Positions 18,162 through 28,961 of a stretch of DNA of 64,000 nt are shown one piece after another (position 1 is the stretch's first letter; every line of letters starts with the position of its first letter). Both the position numbers and the translations under genes were made by a program. Source of the DNA: an uncultured bacterium (GTDB lineage: Bacteria > Bipolaricaulota > Bipolaricaulia > UBA7950 > UBA9294); contig CAIOGO010000010.1 of assembly GCA_903857865.1 (NCBI GenBank), positions 240,246 through 304,245 on the forward strand. Direction: 5' to 3'. Under the pieces are notes generated by a model, which worked only from the letters and a program-made list of their open reading frames with translations, was not told the origin of the DNA and ran no database searches.

Positions 18162-19049
18162 ATGAGAGTCAGGCGCGTGGTTCTTCTGGGGAGCATGTTT
18201 CTCGTTGCGTTGTCTCTCCACGTCGTCTCCCAGATCACCGTGCTCTGCACGACGACGATCGTCGGGGACGTCGTGCGCGAGATTGCGGGAGATGACGCGT
18301 CCGTGACGGTACTCATGCCCGTCGGCGCCGATCCGCACGCGTTCCAGGCATCGCCGCGCGACGCCATCGCGGTGGAAGCGGCCGATCTCGTCTTCCTGAG
18401 CGGCGCCGGCCTCGAGGGATCCCTCGCCCCTCTCCTTCAGGCCGCGCGCGGGCGGGTCGTCGACCTGTCGAGCGAGCTCGCCCTGCGGCAGAACCTCCTT
18501 CCTGACGAGGGAGGATTCGACCCCCACGTGTGGTTCGACCCACGGAACGTCGCCGCGTGGTCCGAGACGATCGTGCAGGTGCTCGCCATGGCGGATCCGG
18601 ACCACGCCTCTGTGTATCGCGCCCGCGCCGACGCCTACCTGGACGAGCTCGCTGACCTCGACCGTTGGATTCGCGATCGTGTGGCGACGGTCCCCGAGGA
18701 GGCGAGGCGCCTCGTCACCGACCACGAAGCGTTCGGCTACTTCGCGGAACTCTACGGCTTTGAGCAGATTGGGACGATCTTCGCCGGCTACAGCACGCTG
18801 TCCGAGCCGTCGGCACGCGAGCTCGCCGCTCTCGAGGACGCGATTCGCGCGGCCGGCGTTCCGTGTCTCTTCGTCGGGACGACGATTCCATCGGACCTCG
18901 CCGAGCGGGTCGCGGCAGACACGGGGACCCGCATCGTCTTTCTTTACACGTGCTCGCTGAGCGAACCCGGCGGCCCTGCAGCGACGTATCTCGACCTCAT
19001 GCGGTTCGACATCGAGCAGATCGTGGAGGGGCTGGCGGTTTCCCTATGA
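18162..19049 (+). CDS. Zinc/manganese ABC transporter substrate-binding protein
   Basis: A cluster A-I (ZnuA/MntC-type) binding protein of 295 aa with signal peptide VVLLGSMFLVALSLHVVSQ. Likely metal ligands are His in GADPHAF, His in FDPHVWFDP, His in TDHEAFGYFAELYGF, and Asp in IPSDLAERVAADTG. It lacks the His-rich loop of many ZnuA proteins, so manganese is at least as likely as zinc. ATG 18162 is preferred to GTG 18147, with GGAGG five bases upstream. It is the first gene of a three-gene transporter operon and overlaps the ATPase start by 4 bp. Confidence 0.92.
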   Translation: MRVRRVVLLGSMFLVALSLHVVSQITVLCTTTIVGDVVREIAGDDASVTVLMPVGADPHAFQASPRDAIAVEAADLVFLSGAGLEGSLAPLLQAARGRVVDLSSELALRQNLLPDEGGFDPHVWFDPRNVAAWSETIVQVLAMADPDHASVYRARADAYLDELADLDRWIRDRVATVPEEARRLVTDHEAFGYFAELYGFEQIGTIFAGYSTLSEPSARELAALEDAIRAAGVPCLFVGTTIPSDLAERVAADTGTRIVFLYTCSLSEPGGPAATYLDLMRFDIEQIVEGLAVSL

Positions 19050-19903
19050 CAGAGCAGACCAAGGCGCCCGTGGCTTTGCGCGCCGCACGGATCGTGCGAA
19101 GAAGGACGCGAGCGTCCGTGATCCACGATGCCAACGCCCCCGCAATCGCTGCGCGCGACCTCGCGGCGGCCTACGGCGGCCGCATCGCTCTGAGCGCGGT
19201 CTCGTTCGACCTCAGCGCCGGTGCGCACCTCGCTGTGGTGGGGCCGAACGGCGCCGGCAAGAGCACGTTGCTCAAAGTGATCGGCGGCCTGCTTCCGTGG
19301 GTCGGTGGAACGATCCGTGTCCACGGCCACGCACCCAGGGACCACCTCTGTATCGCCTACGTTCCCCAGCGAAGCGACGTGGACTGGCGTTTCCCGGTCA
19401 CGGTCGCCGACGTCGTACTGATGGGCCTCACGGGAAGGCTGGGCCCGCTTCGACGGGCCGGCCAGCGGGATCGAAGGCTCGTCACGGACGCGATCGAACG
19501 CGTCGGACTCGAAGATCGAGCCCATCGGCAGATCGGCGAGCTCTCGGGGGGAGAGCAGCAGCGCATGTTCATCGCCCGCGCGATCGCTCAAGAGGCCGAG
19601 ATCGTCCTCATGGACGAGCCACTCGCCGGACTCGACGTACCCTCCGAGGCCGACGTGCTTGCGCTTCTCGACCGACTCGACCGCACGACGCTGCTCGTTG
19701 CGCTTCATGACTTGGGCGTCGCCGCGGCGCACTTCGATCGCGTCCTCTTGCTGAGGGAGCGCATGATCGGGTTTGGGACACCCGCCGACGTCTTCCGTCC
19801 GGATGCCCTCGAGGCGGCCTACGGAGGCTGTGTCCGGATGGTCCGCACGGCGGACGGCGCACTCGTCGTTCACGATTCGGCGTGCCCGAGGGAGGCCTTG
19901 TGA
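19046..19903 (+). CDS. Zinc/manganese ABC transporter ATP-binding protein
   Basis: An ABC ATPase of 285 aa. Walker A is GPNGAGKST, the Q-loop is YVPQRSDVDWRFPVTV (typical of metal transporters), the signature is LSGGEQQR, Walker B is IVLMDEPLAGLD and the switch His is in ALHDLG. About 35 residues of basic sequence precede the ABC core. It overlaps the binding-protein gene by 4 bp (ATGA) and the permease gene by 4 bp, a tightly coupled operon. Confidence 0.95.
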   Translation: MTEQTKAPVALRAARIVRRRTRASVIHDANAPAIAARDLAAAYGGRIALSAVSFDLSAGAHLAVVGPNGAGKSTLLKVIGGLLPWVGGTIRVHGHAPRDHLCIAYVPQRSDVDWRFPVTVADVVLMGLTGRLGPLRRAGQRDRRLVTDAIERVGLEDRAHRQIGELSGGEQQRMFIARAIAQEAEIVLMDEPLAGLDVPSEADVLALLDRLDRTTLLVALHDLGVAAAHFDRVLLLRERMIGFGTPADVFRPDALEAAYGGCVRMVRTADGALVVHDSACPREAL

Positions 19904-20760
19904 GCGCGTTCGAGTGGCTGGTCGCCCCGCTGCGCTACCCCTTTATGATCCGGGCGCTCGTTGCGTCGGCCCTCGTCGGCGGACTGTGCTCGATCGTCGG
20001 AACGTTCGTCGTCCTGCGATCGATGGCCTTCCTCGGGGATGCGATTGCCCACTCCGTGCTCCCGGGCATTGCCACCGGCGTCCTCGTGGCGGGCCGCGGC
20101 GACCGTCGAAGCCTCTTCTGGTGGGCTCTCGGTACGTCCATCCTCGTCGCCCTGGGAATCGGCTGGGTGAGCGAGCGCGGTCGCATCAAGGAGGACACGG
20201 CGATCGGCATCGTCTTCGCCGGGATGTTCGCGCTCGGGATCGCTCTCCTCTCGACCGTGCGAGGGTTCGCGGTCGACCTCGTGCACGTCCTGTTCGGCGA
20301 CGTCCTTGGGGTCTCCGTCGGCGACTTGGCGCTGATCGCCGCGTTTGGAGGTGCGGTCCTGCTCCTCGTCGTTCTCTTCTACAAGGAATTGGTGCTCGTA
20401 TCGTTCGACCCGACGCTCGGCGCCACGCTTCGCCTCCCGGTTGCTGTGTACCGGCGCTTGCTCCTCGTTCTCGTCGCCATCACGGTCGTTGTCTCTCTGC
20501 AGGTCGTCGGCCTTGCCCTGATGCTGGCCATGCTCGTCGCTCCGGCGACGACCGCCTTCCTCCTCACGCGCCGCGTCCGGTCGATGATGGTCGTCGGGGC
20601 TCTGATTGGCGTTGCGTCGGGCCTCATCGGCCTCTACGTGTCGTTCTACTTCGCGGTGGCATCGGGCGCCGCCATCGTCCTCGTCGCCATCGCGGCGTTT
20701 CTCCTCGCGCTTCTCCTCACTCCGCGCCGCGGCCTGCTCCGTCGGCCCGCCAGCCGGTAG
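19900..20760 (+). CDS. Zinc/manganese ABC transporter permease
   Basis: A ZnuB/MntB-family permease of 286 aa with about eight membrane helices. The N-terminal LVGGLCSIVGTFVVLRSMAFLGDAIAHSVLPG segment is characteristic of the family. GTG 19900 is taken because GGAGG lies four bases upstream and it overlaps the ATPase stop. It completes a binding protein-ATPase-permease set for Zn2+ or Mn2+ uptake. Confidence 0.93.
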   Translation: MSAFEWLVAPLRYPFMIRALVASALVGGLCSIVGTFVVLRSMAFLGDAIAHSVLPGIATGVLVAGRGDRRSLFWWALGTSILVALGIGWVSERGRIKEDTAIGIVFAGMFALGIALLSTVRGFAVDLVHVLFGDVLGVSVGDLALIAAFGGAVLLLVVLFYKELVLVSFDPTLGATLRLPVAVYRRLLLVLVAITVVVSLQVVGLALMLAMLVAPATTAFLLTRRVRSMMVVGALIGVASGLIGLYVSFYFAVASGAAIVLVAIAAFLLALLLTPRRGLLRRPASR

Positions 20761-20801
20761 TCGAGTTGCGACGATCCCGCGAGTCCTGTACCGTGAGTTC
20801 C

Positions 20802-21734
20802 ATGTCCATGGAGGTTCGCCGCGCGAGACCTGCAGATCGGCAGAGGATTCTCGACATCTCCGCACAGATTTGGGACGGCTACGACTACGTTCCTCTCATG
20901 CTGGACGAATGGCTCGCAGGCACGGCAGGCGAGCTTCTTGTAGCGGCCCTGGACGGCGACGTCGCTGCCTTTTCCTACCGAACGTGGGTCGCAGAGGGGC
21001 ACGCGTGGCTGCAGGGAATCCGGACCGACACGGCACTCCGCGGAAAGGGCCTTGGCCGAGCGCTCACCGAGCGCTCGATCGAGCGCGCCTGGGCGGATGG
21101 AGCTCGCCGCATTGGGCTCTCCACCTACATCGACAATCATGCCTCCATGCACATCGTTGAGTCGTTCGGATTCCGCCGGATGGCATCGTTCGTTTACCTT
21201 GAGGGGGACCTTCCCGGACGCTCTGAGCCAGAGGATACCGGTGTCGTGCCCCTCTCGGACGGAGAGGCCATCCGGGTGATTGGCCGATCCGACTACCTTG
21301 CTGCGGCAAATGGACGCTTCCCCTGGGAATGGAAGTTCCTGTCCTTCGATTGGTCGCCCCGGACGGCCATCGCATGGGCTCCCTATCGCATCGGAATCCG
21401 CCGCGACGGGGAGGTCGTGTCGGCTCTCTGCGCCTCTCCGGGCTCCACTCCTTCCGACGCGGCGTTCCTGTCGTTCCTCGACGGCGAGCCGGACGACCTC
21501 CTCGCCCTGCTGCGCCACGCCCAAGCCGATCTCGGGGCGGCAAAATGGGAGGCCATGATGCCGAAGGATGGGGACCGGGGCGCCCGCGCCCTCGCAGTGC
21601 TGCGGGACTCAGGGCTCCGATCGTGGTCGGGATTCAGCGAGGACGTGTTCTCCTACGAACTCGATCGTGTTCCCGCCCTCTCGCGGGAAGCACAGAACGT
21701 GGAGGGAAGGCGTGTCCCAGACGACGCGGGATGA
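20802..21734 (+). CDS. GNAT-family N-acetyltransferase
   Basis: A protein of 310 aa. The N-terminal GNAT domain (about residues 3-150) has the acetyl-CoA loop TDTALRGKGLGRALTERSIERA and the NHASMHIVESFGFRRM end. A second half of about 150 residues is less clear and may be a degenerate GNAT fold. ATG 20802 begins MSMEVRRARPADR; a second in-frame ATG is two codons on. The 3' end overlaps the ThiF-like gene by 23 bp. The substrate is unknown. Confidence 0.85.
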   Translation: MSMEVRRARPADRQRILDISAQIWDGYDYVPLMLDEWLAGTAGELLVAALDGDVAAFSYRTWVAEGHAWLQGIRTDTALRGKGLGRALTERSIERAWADGARRIGLSTYIDNHASMHIVESFGFRRMASFVYLEGDLPGRSEPEDTGVVPLSDGEAIRVIGRSDYLAAANGRFPWEWKFLSFDWSPRTAIAWAPYRIGIRRDGEVVSALCASPGSTPSDAAFLSFLDGEPDDLLALLRHAQADLGAAKWEAMMPKDGDRGARALAVLRDSGLRSWSGFSEDVFSYELDRVPALSREAQNVEGRRVPDDAG

Positions 21735-22479
21735 GCTGTCGGATCAAGAGCGAGTGCGGTACGCGCGGCATCTCGCCGTTCCCGACATCGGCGAGGACGG
21801 CCAACGCAGGCTGAAGGCGGCTCGGGTGCTCGTCGTGGGTCTTGGCGGACTGGGAAGTCCGTCGTCTCTGTACCTCGCAGCGGCCGGCGTCGGAACCCTC
21901 GGAATCGTCGACTCGGACGTCGTCGCCGTCTCGAACCTCCAACGACAGATCCTCTACGGGGAGCGGCGCGTTGGAGATCCGAAGACCGAAGCGGCACGGG
22001 ATCGCCTGCGCGACCTCAACCCGTTCGTCCACATCGAACCCTTCCGATTGCGGTTCGCGGGGCGCGACGCCAGGCGCATTGCCGCCGACTACGATGTGAT
22101 CGTCGATGGAACGGACAATCTCGAGACGCGCTATCTCATCAACGACATCGCGCTCGAACTCAGCATCCCGTACGCGTACGGCGCCGTCTTCCAGCTGGAG
22201 GGGCAGGCGGCGCTCCTTTGCGTCTCGGGGGGGCCGTGCTATCGGTGCCTGTTCCCGTCTCCGCCTCCGCCGGAGTCCGTCCGACCCGCGGAGGAGACGG
22301 GCATTCTCGGCGTCGTGCCGGGAGTCATCGGACTCCTCCAGGCCACGGAGGTCATCCGCTGGGTGACGAAGTACGCCGCAGCGACACCGAGTCGCCTCCT
22401 GGTCTACGACGCGCGTCGCATCGAGTTCCTCTCGATCGCCATCGACGCCAACCCCGCCTGCCCGTCGTGCGGCGACTAG
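21712..22479 (+). CDS. ThiF/MoeB-family adenylyltransferase
   Basis: An E1-like enzyme of 255 aa that adenylates the C-terminal Gly of a small sulfur-carrier protein (ThiS or MoaD). The nucleotide loop GLGGLGSPSSLYLAAAGVG is at about residues 44-62, and DGTDNLETRYLIND and the QRQILYGERRVG segment follow. Zinc-binding CxxC pairs are seen in CYRCLFP and CPSCGD. It has no rhodanese domain. GTG 21712 follows GGAGGGAAGG. No ThiS/MoaD gene is adjacent, so its partner is unknown. Confidence 0.9.
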   Translation: MSQTTRDELSDQERVRYARHLAVPDIGEDGQRRLKAARVLVVGLGGLGSPSSLYLAAAGVGTLGIVDSDVVAVSNLQRQILYGERRVGDPKTEAARDRLRDLNPFVHIEPFRLRFAGRDARRIAADYDVIVDGTDNLETRYLINDIALELSIPYAYGAVFQLEGQAALLCVSGGPCYRCLFPSPPPPESVRPAEETGILGVVPGVIGLLQATEVIRWVTKYAAATPSRLLVYDARRIEFLSIAIDANPACPSCGD

Positions 22480-23273
22480 GCGACCGTCGACAAGAACGCG
22501 ACGGCCTCTCGCAGGAGGTCCGACAGGGTCGCGCTCCCCCTGGCATCGAGACCAGGTACGACCTCGATAACAGTTGGACCTCCGTAGGCTACCTTGCGAA
22601 GGATGCTCTGGACGCCCGGCCAATCGACGCGCCCCCGGCCCGGGACCGTATGGTCGTCCCTCGTTCCCATCGTATCGTGCAGATGAAGGTGAACGAGCCG
22701 CCCGCCGTAACGCTCGAGGTACGCCCGCACGGGGTGGCGGCCGGCGTCGCGGGACAGCGCCGCGTGGCCTACGTCGATGCAGATCCCGAAGGTCGAGTCG
22801 TCCTCGGCGATGTCGAGGGCTCGGTCAAGCGCGCGGAGGGAGTCCACCGTGTTTTCGAGCGCCACCTGGACGCCACGACGACGCGCGTGATCCAGCACGC
22901 GGCGAATCTCGGGAACATCGGGCCTGTCGGATGCGTCATCGAGTCCGAGGGACTCGGGATGCACGACCAGCGTCCGCGCGCCGAGCCGGTGCGCAAGATC
23001 GATCTCGCTTCGGAGTCCAGCCGGGTCCCAGGTCCAATAGCGCCCGCGAGCGTGCATGCTGAGAAACGGCGCGCCGGCGCACGCTTCGATGATGTCCCGC
23101 TCTTCGAGCGCGCTCGGCCCCGCGTCGTCGGGCCCGCGCGACGCCCAGATCTCGATCCCAAGACGCGGATCGAGTTGCCGGATCGAGAGAACGGCGTCCG
23201 CCAGCGACGGCCACGAATCCTTCTCCCGTCCGGCGAAGAAGCCGTAGACACTCGCGCCGTACCGCAGGTTCAT
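22476..23273 (-). CDS. Xylose-isomerase-like TIM-barrel protein
   Basis: A protein of 265 aa in the AP-endonuclease-2/sugar-phosphate-isomerase superfamily. Putative metal ligands on successive strands are His in LSMHARG, His in LVVHPESLG, Glu in VALENTVDS, Asp and His in CIDVGHA, His in HLHLHDT and Glu in VIEVVPG. The enzyme could be a sugar epimerase/isomerase or an endonuclease IV relative; the lack of DNA-binding loops favours the former. It overlaps the convergent ThiF-like gene by 4 bp. Confidence 0.85.
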   Translation of the reverse strand: MNLRYGASVYGFFAGREKDSWPSLADAVLSIRQLDPRLGIEIWASRGPDDAGPSALEERDIIEACAGAPFLSMHARGRYWTWDPAGLRSEIDLAHRLGARTLVVHPESLGLDDASDRPDVPEIRRVLDHARRRGVQVALENTVDSLRALDRALDIAEDDSTFGICIDVGHAALSRDAGRHPVRAYLERYGGRLVHLHLHDTMGTRDDHTVPGRGRVDWPGVQSILRKVAYGGPTVIEVVPGLDARGSATLSDLLREAVAFLSTVA

Positions 23274-23284
23274 CGAGGTCCCTG

Positions 23285-24604
23285 CTAGAGAACCGATGTC
23301 GTCTCCGTAAAGCGCACGCCGAGTGTCGCCAACTCCTCGAGCACCGGCTCGTAGACGGCCGGGACCATCGGGACCTGGACTCCCGTGAGATCGATCTCGC
23401 CCTGCAGAATCATGCGCGCGGCGATGGCCGCCGGCAGCCCGACGAGGCGAGACATCGACGTGTCGCCGTTCGGAATCCCGTAGTCAACCATCGTCGACAG
23501 GGTCTTCTCGGTTCGGTCATCGTAGTGGACGACAAACTCGTGCTGCATCACGAGCATGTCACGTTCTCCTGGCGCGTACTGCATTTTCGAGAGCATCCGT
23601 TGGGCCAGGACGTCGAGGTACGTCGTCGCCTCCTTCGGAAGTGGGTCGCTGCTCGTGAGTCCTAGCCAGACGAGGTCGGTCGCGGGTTTGGCGTCGACCG
23701 ACAATCCGAGACGGCGCGCGAGATCGAGCGCCGTGGCCTTGCCCGTCACTCCGAGGAGTCGCCCGGTCCACTGAGCGAAGGTGAGGCCCGCAAGGTCCGT
23801 CCTCTCGGTTTCGTCGAGGATGCCAAGATCGACGATCGCCTTGAGCGTGTTGCACCAACCCGGATATCGAAGCGTCCCGCGGAACATGCTCTCGACAGAA
23901 GGGATTCCGTAGCTCTCGATGTAGGGGAGAGAGTCGCGGTTCGGGTACACCTCAAGCTCGTCGAACCCGGCGATGGCGCACGGCCCGTGGTTGGCGAACA
24001 GCTGGGGACCCGGCACGTCGACGATCTTTCCATCCTTGAGGAAGCGAGCCGGATTCTTGCCGGCGAGGACCACGCCGCGCGGCGCCCACGAGAACTTGTA
24101 CCCCATGGGATTCGTGTTCGCCTCCGGCGCCGGCAGGCCGCCCGTGTTCGACGTGAAGGAGACGAGAGTGCCTCCCTCGTCCCGAATTCGGTGGATGACT
24201 TGCATCGCCGACATGTGGTCAATGCCTGGATCTACGCCGATCTCGTTTAGAAGGATGACGCCTGCGTCGCGGGCTGCACCGTCGAGAGAGCGCATCACGT
24301 CCTTGACGTACGACGTAGTGACCATCTGTTTCTTGTGCTTCACGCAGAGACGGGCTACCAGCGGGTGGTGCACGTAGGGCAAGAGGCTGATCGACAGGTC
24401 ATGCTTCGCAATCAGGGCCTCGAGGGCAGCTTCGTCGTCAACGTCGAGCGCCACGGCCGTTCCGTTGCGCGCCCCGTCGATGAGCCTCTCCGCCTTGTCC
24501 ACCGTCCGCGTCGCCACCGTCACGCGGAAACCTTTGACATCAAGCAAGTACCGAACGAGAGGGCCGGCGACGAGACCGGCTCCGAGAATGAGAACGTGGC
24601 TCAC
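23285..24604 (-). CDS. Saccharopine dehydrogenase (LYS9-type)
   Basis: A protein of 439 aa with an N-terminal Rossmann loop (VLILGAGLVAGPL, residues 4-16) and the PYVHHPLVA, EIGVDPGIDHMSAM and FTSNTGGLPAPEANTNPMGYKFSWAPRG stretches characteristic of glutamate-forming saccharopine dehydrogenase/reductase. In lysine breakdown it splits saccharopine into glutamate and 2-aminoadipate semialdehyde. The gene directly upstream encodes lysine-ketoglutarate reductase, so this corresponds to the second half of the animal/plant AASS (LKR-SDH) protein. Confidence 0.9.
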   Translation of the reverse strand: MSHVLILGAGLVAGPLVRYLLDVKGFRVTVATRTVDKAERLIDGARNGTAVALDVDDEAALEALIAKHDLSISLLPYVHHPLVARLCVKHKKQMVTTSYVKDVMRSLDGAARDAGVILLNEIGVDPGIDHMSAMQVIHRIRDEGGTLVSFTSNTGGLPAPEANTNPMGYKFSWAPRGVVLAGKNPARFLKDGKIVDVPGPQLFANHGPCAIAGFDELEVYPNRDSLPYIESYGIPSVESMFRGTLRYPGWCNTLKAIVDLGILDETERTDLAGLTFAQWTGRLLGVTGKATALDLARRLGLSVDAKPATDLVWLGLTSSDPLPKEATTYLDVLAQRMLSKMQYAPGERDMLVMQHEFVVHYDDRTEKTLSTMVDYGIPNGDTSMSRLVGLPAAIAARMILQGEIDLTGVQVPMVPAVYEPVLEELATLGVRFTETTSVL

Positions 24605-24625
24605 GGTGCCTCCTTCCCTGCGGCC

Positions 24626-25936
24626 CTAGGCCGAATTCAGGTGCTGTTCCAAGTACTGGTAGGCAGGCGTCAGCGCGCCGCGATAGACAATGACCGCACG
24701 CTTCAGCTCCGGCGGCAAGTCGAGGCTCTCGAAGTCGCGCGAGTAGTCGGCGGCAGCGATCGTCGGGACAAACCGCTTGAGGATTGTGCTGAAGTAGGCC
24801 GACGCCTCGCGCGGCAGCTCGCTCGGCAGAATCTCGACGGCCATGACCACCGGGCCGCGTCCCTCGACGCCCGCCGATGTCGTCCCCGTTTCAGGCTGGT
24901 AGACGTAGATCGGCTCGTCGGGCTCGGTGGCCTTGACGGTGACTTCCACGCTGCCCTTGACGTCGCACGTGATGTCGCCGATGACGCGGAGCTTCGGCTG
25001 CTGGTCACGATACAGCTCGCGAATCGCCTGTCGAGTGATGAGGCGAGGGTACTTGGGCTCCCAGTAGATGCAGTTGACCATGGCGTGCAGGTGCGGGAGG
25101 TACTGCTCAAAGAAGGGGCCGTATCGCTCCGGATGCTTGTAGTACTCGTCCAGGTCAAACGGCCGGCCCGCGATGAGCGGACGCACCGTGTCCGCCTCCT
25201 TGAACACAACCTTCACGATAGGCGCCTGCCGATCATCGGGAAGACCCGCAAGCAGGGCTTGCGGAGACGCTTCGCGAAGGGGCAACAAGTCGAGAATCTC
25301 CTGCGCGCCGCGGGAGACGTTGCCGTAGCCGGCAACCCCGATGACAAGCGGAGCGATCGCCGCAGGAAGACCCGACGTGCGAATCTCGTCCCCCACGGCA
25401 CGGATCTCGGCCTTCGCCTCATCGAGCGAAGCGTAGGACGATGCTTGCCCGATCTCCGAGAACGGAGTCTCGATCCCTTCCCACGCTAGGCGCTTGCCGA
25501 GCGCCCACAGCGTGTCGATCATGCCGGCGAGGCCGGCGTAGTTGCCGAAGAAGATCAGGCGTCGCCCCCGGTCGTCGACGATCTTCTCGTAGTCGATGAT
25601 CGTTGACCCAAGTTGCAGGATCCGGTGCAGCATCGGCATGTTGAACGGTTGCCCCTTGATCGTGTGCGAGAAGAAGACGTAGACCTTGTCCGGGCGAAGT
25701 ACGTCGACAGGAATCTCCTTCAATCCCACGATGACCGGACACGCGTCGAGATCCTCCACCACAGTGAGGCCGACGCGACGGTACTCATCATCCGCGTAGA
25801 CCCGCCGATCGGACGACTGAACGACGCACTCCAGCTTGTGTTCGGCGATGAGCTCACGTACGTGCTCGGGGATCAGGGGCGCGCGACGCTCCCAGGCGTA
25901 GAGATCCTCCCGCCGAATGCCGACTCGATTCACCAT
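24626..25936 (-). CDS. Lysine-ketoglutarate reductase-like protein
   Basis: A protein of 436 aa with an alanine-dehydrogenase/PNT-type N-terminus (GIRREDLYAWERRAPLIPEHV) and the GYGNVSRGAQEIL nucleotide-binding loop in the middle. CIYWEPKYPRLIT and DITCDVKGSVEVT match the LKR half of AASS, which condenses lysine and 2-oxoglutarate to saccharopine. It is separated from the saccharopine dehydrogenase gene by only 21 bp on the same strand, so the two steps are made as separate proteins from one operon. Direction (catabolic or biosynthetic) is not shown by sequence. Confidence 0.85.
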   Translation of the reverse strand: MVNRVGIRREDLYAWERRAPLIPEHVRELIAEHKLECVVQSSDRRVYADDEYRRVGLTVVEDLDACPVIVGLKEIPVDVLRPDKVYVFFSHTIKGQPFNMPMLHRILQLGSTIIDYEKIVDDRGRRLIFFGNYAGLAGMIDTLWALGKRLAWEGIETPFSEIGQASSYASLDEAKAEIRAVGDEIRTSGLPAAIAPLVIGVAGYGNVSRGAQEILDLLPLREASPQALLAGLPDDRQAPIVKVVFKEADTVRPLIAGRPFDLDEYYKHPERYGPFFEQYLPHLHAMVNCIYWEPKYPRLITRQAIRELYRDQQPKLRVIGDITCDVKGSVEVTVKATEPDEPIYVYQPETGTTSAGVEGRGPVVMAVEILPSELPREASAYFSTILKRFVPTIAAADYSRDFESLDLPPELKRAVIVYRGALTPAYQYLEQHLNSA

Positions 25937-26205
25937 TCGACGCTACCCTCCCACGTTCACGAGAACGTGCCTCTCTGCAACGCAGACAGTATACCGGACC
26001 CGAAGGCGTTGCGCACGGATCCGCCCATGAGATGGACGGATTCGGCGCTGGATCGCGAGAGCGAGCCACCTGAGGCGCGGAGTGCAACGCGAAGGGTCCC
26101 AACGTACAGCCCATGTCGCCGAAGTGAAACGACCTCATACGATCGCGAAGACGCCGTCCGTTGAATCCATGTGCCACGAGGAAGTGCCGCAGGGACCCTG
26201 CGGTG

Positions 26206-26281
26206 TGGTGGGTGGTACAGGGCTCGAACCTGTGACCTCATGCACGTCAAGCATGCGCTCTCCCAACTGAGCTAACCACCC
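26206..26281 (-). tRNA. tRNA-Val (anticodon GAC)
   Basis: A full cloverleaf on the minus strand: acceptor GGGTGGT/ACCACCC, anticodon stem CATGC/GCATG around TTGACGT (anticodon GAC), and a T arm with GTTCGAG. The 3' CCA is encoded at 26206-26208. Confidence 0.97.
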
Positions 26282-26292
26282 CTGGGTCCCTG

Positions 26293-26364
26293 AGGCGGCG
26301 AGCGGATTCGAACCGCTGAGTCAGGGATTTGCAGTCCCTTGCCTTACCACTTGGCTACACCGCC
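26293..26364 (-). tRNA. tRNA-Cys (anticodon GCA)
   Basis: A cloverleaf on the minus strand: acceptor GGCGGTG/CGCCGCC, anticodon stem AGGGA/TCCCT with loop CTGCAAA (anticodon GCA), and T loop TTCGAAT. CCA is not encoded. It lies 11 bp upstream of tRNA-Val, so they are probably co-transcribed. Confidence 0.97.
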
Positions 26365-26655
26365 GCAGCGGTTGCGAGTATACGGGGTTGCCCGAATGCG
26401 GTCAATCGCTCTACCTGTGCCGCCTCGTGCCTCCGAGCCCGAGCTTGTCGCCCGAGGCCGGGAAGACGCACGCTGCCGTGGTCGTCCAGTGCGGAGAGCT
26501 TGCGGAGGCGTCGTGCCACGAAGTGGAGCCCCCATTCAGCACGCCGCCTGCATTCCAAGGGTCAGCAGCCAGTTGGCCGCAGCGAGAGCCCAACCTGAGA
26601 CGCTGTGCGTAGGCGCATCCCATCATGAGGTGCTGCGGCGGGAGGTCACGACCCT

Positions 26656-28958
<2,303 letters not shown>

Positions 28959-28961
28959 CGG

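Noticed and set aside
19773-20801. N-terminal extension of the GNAT protein across the metal permease gene
   Set aside because: The upstream part is an out-of-frame reading of the permease; GNAT homology starts at MSMEVRRARPADR (20802).
26365-26655. Hidden or frameshifted atpC (epsilon)
   Set aside because: The frames do not show an epsilon-like beta sandwich or helical hairpin sequence, and the gap is too short for a full gene.
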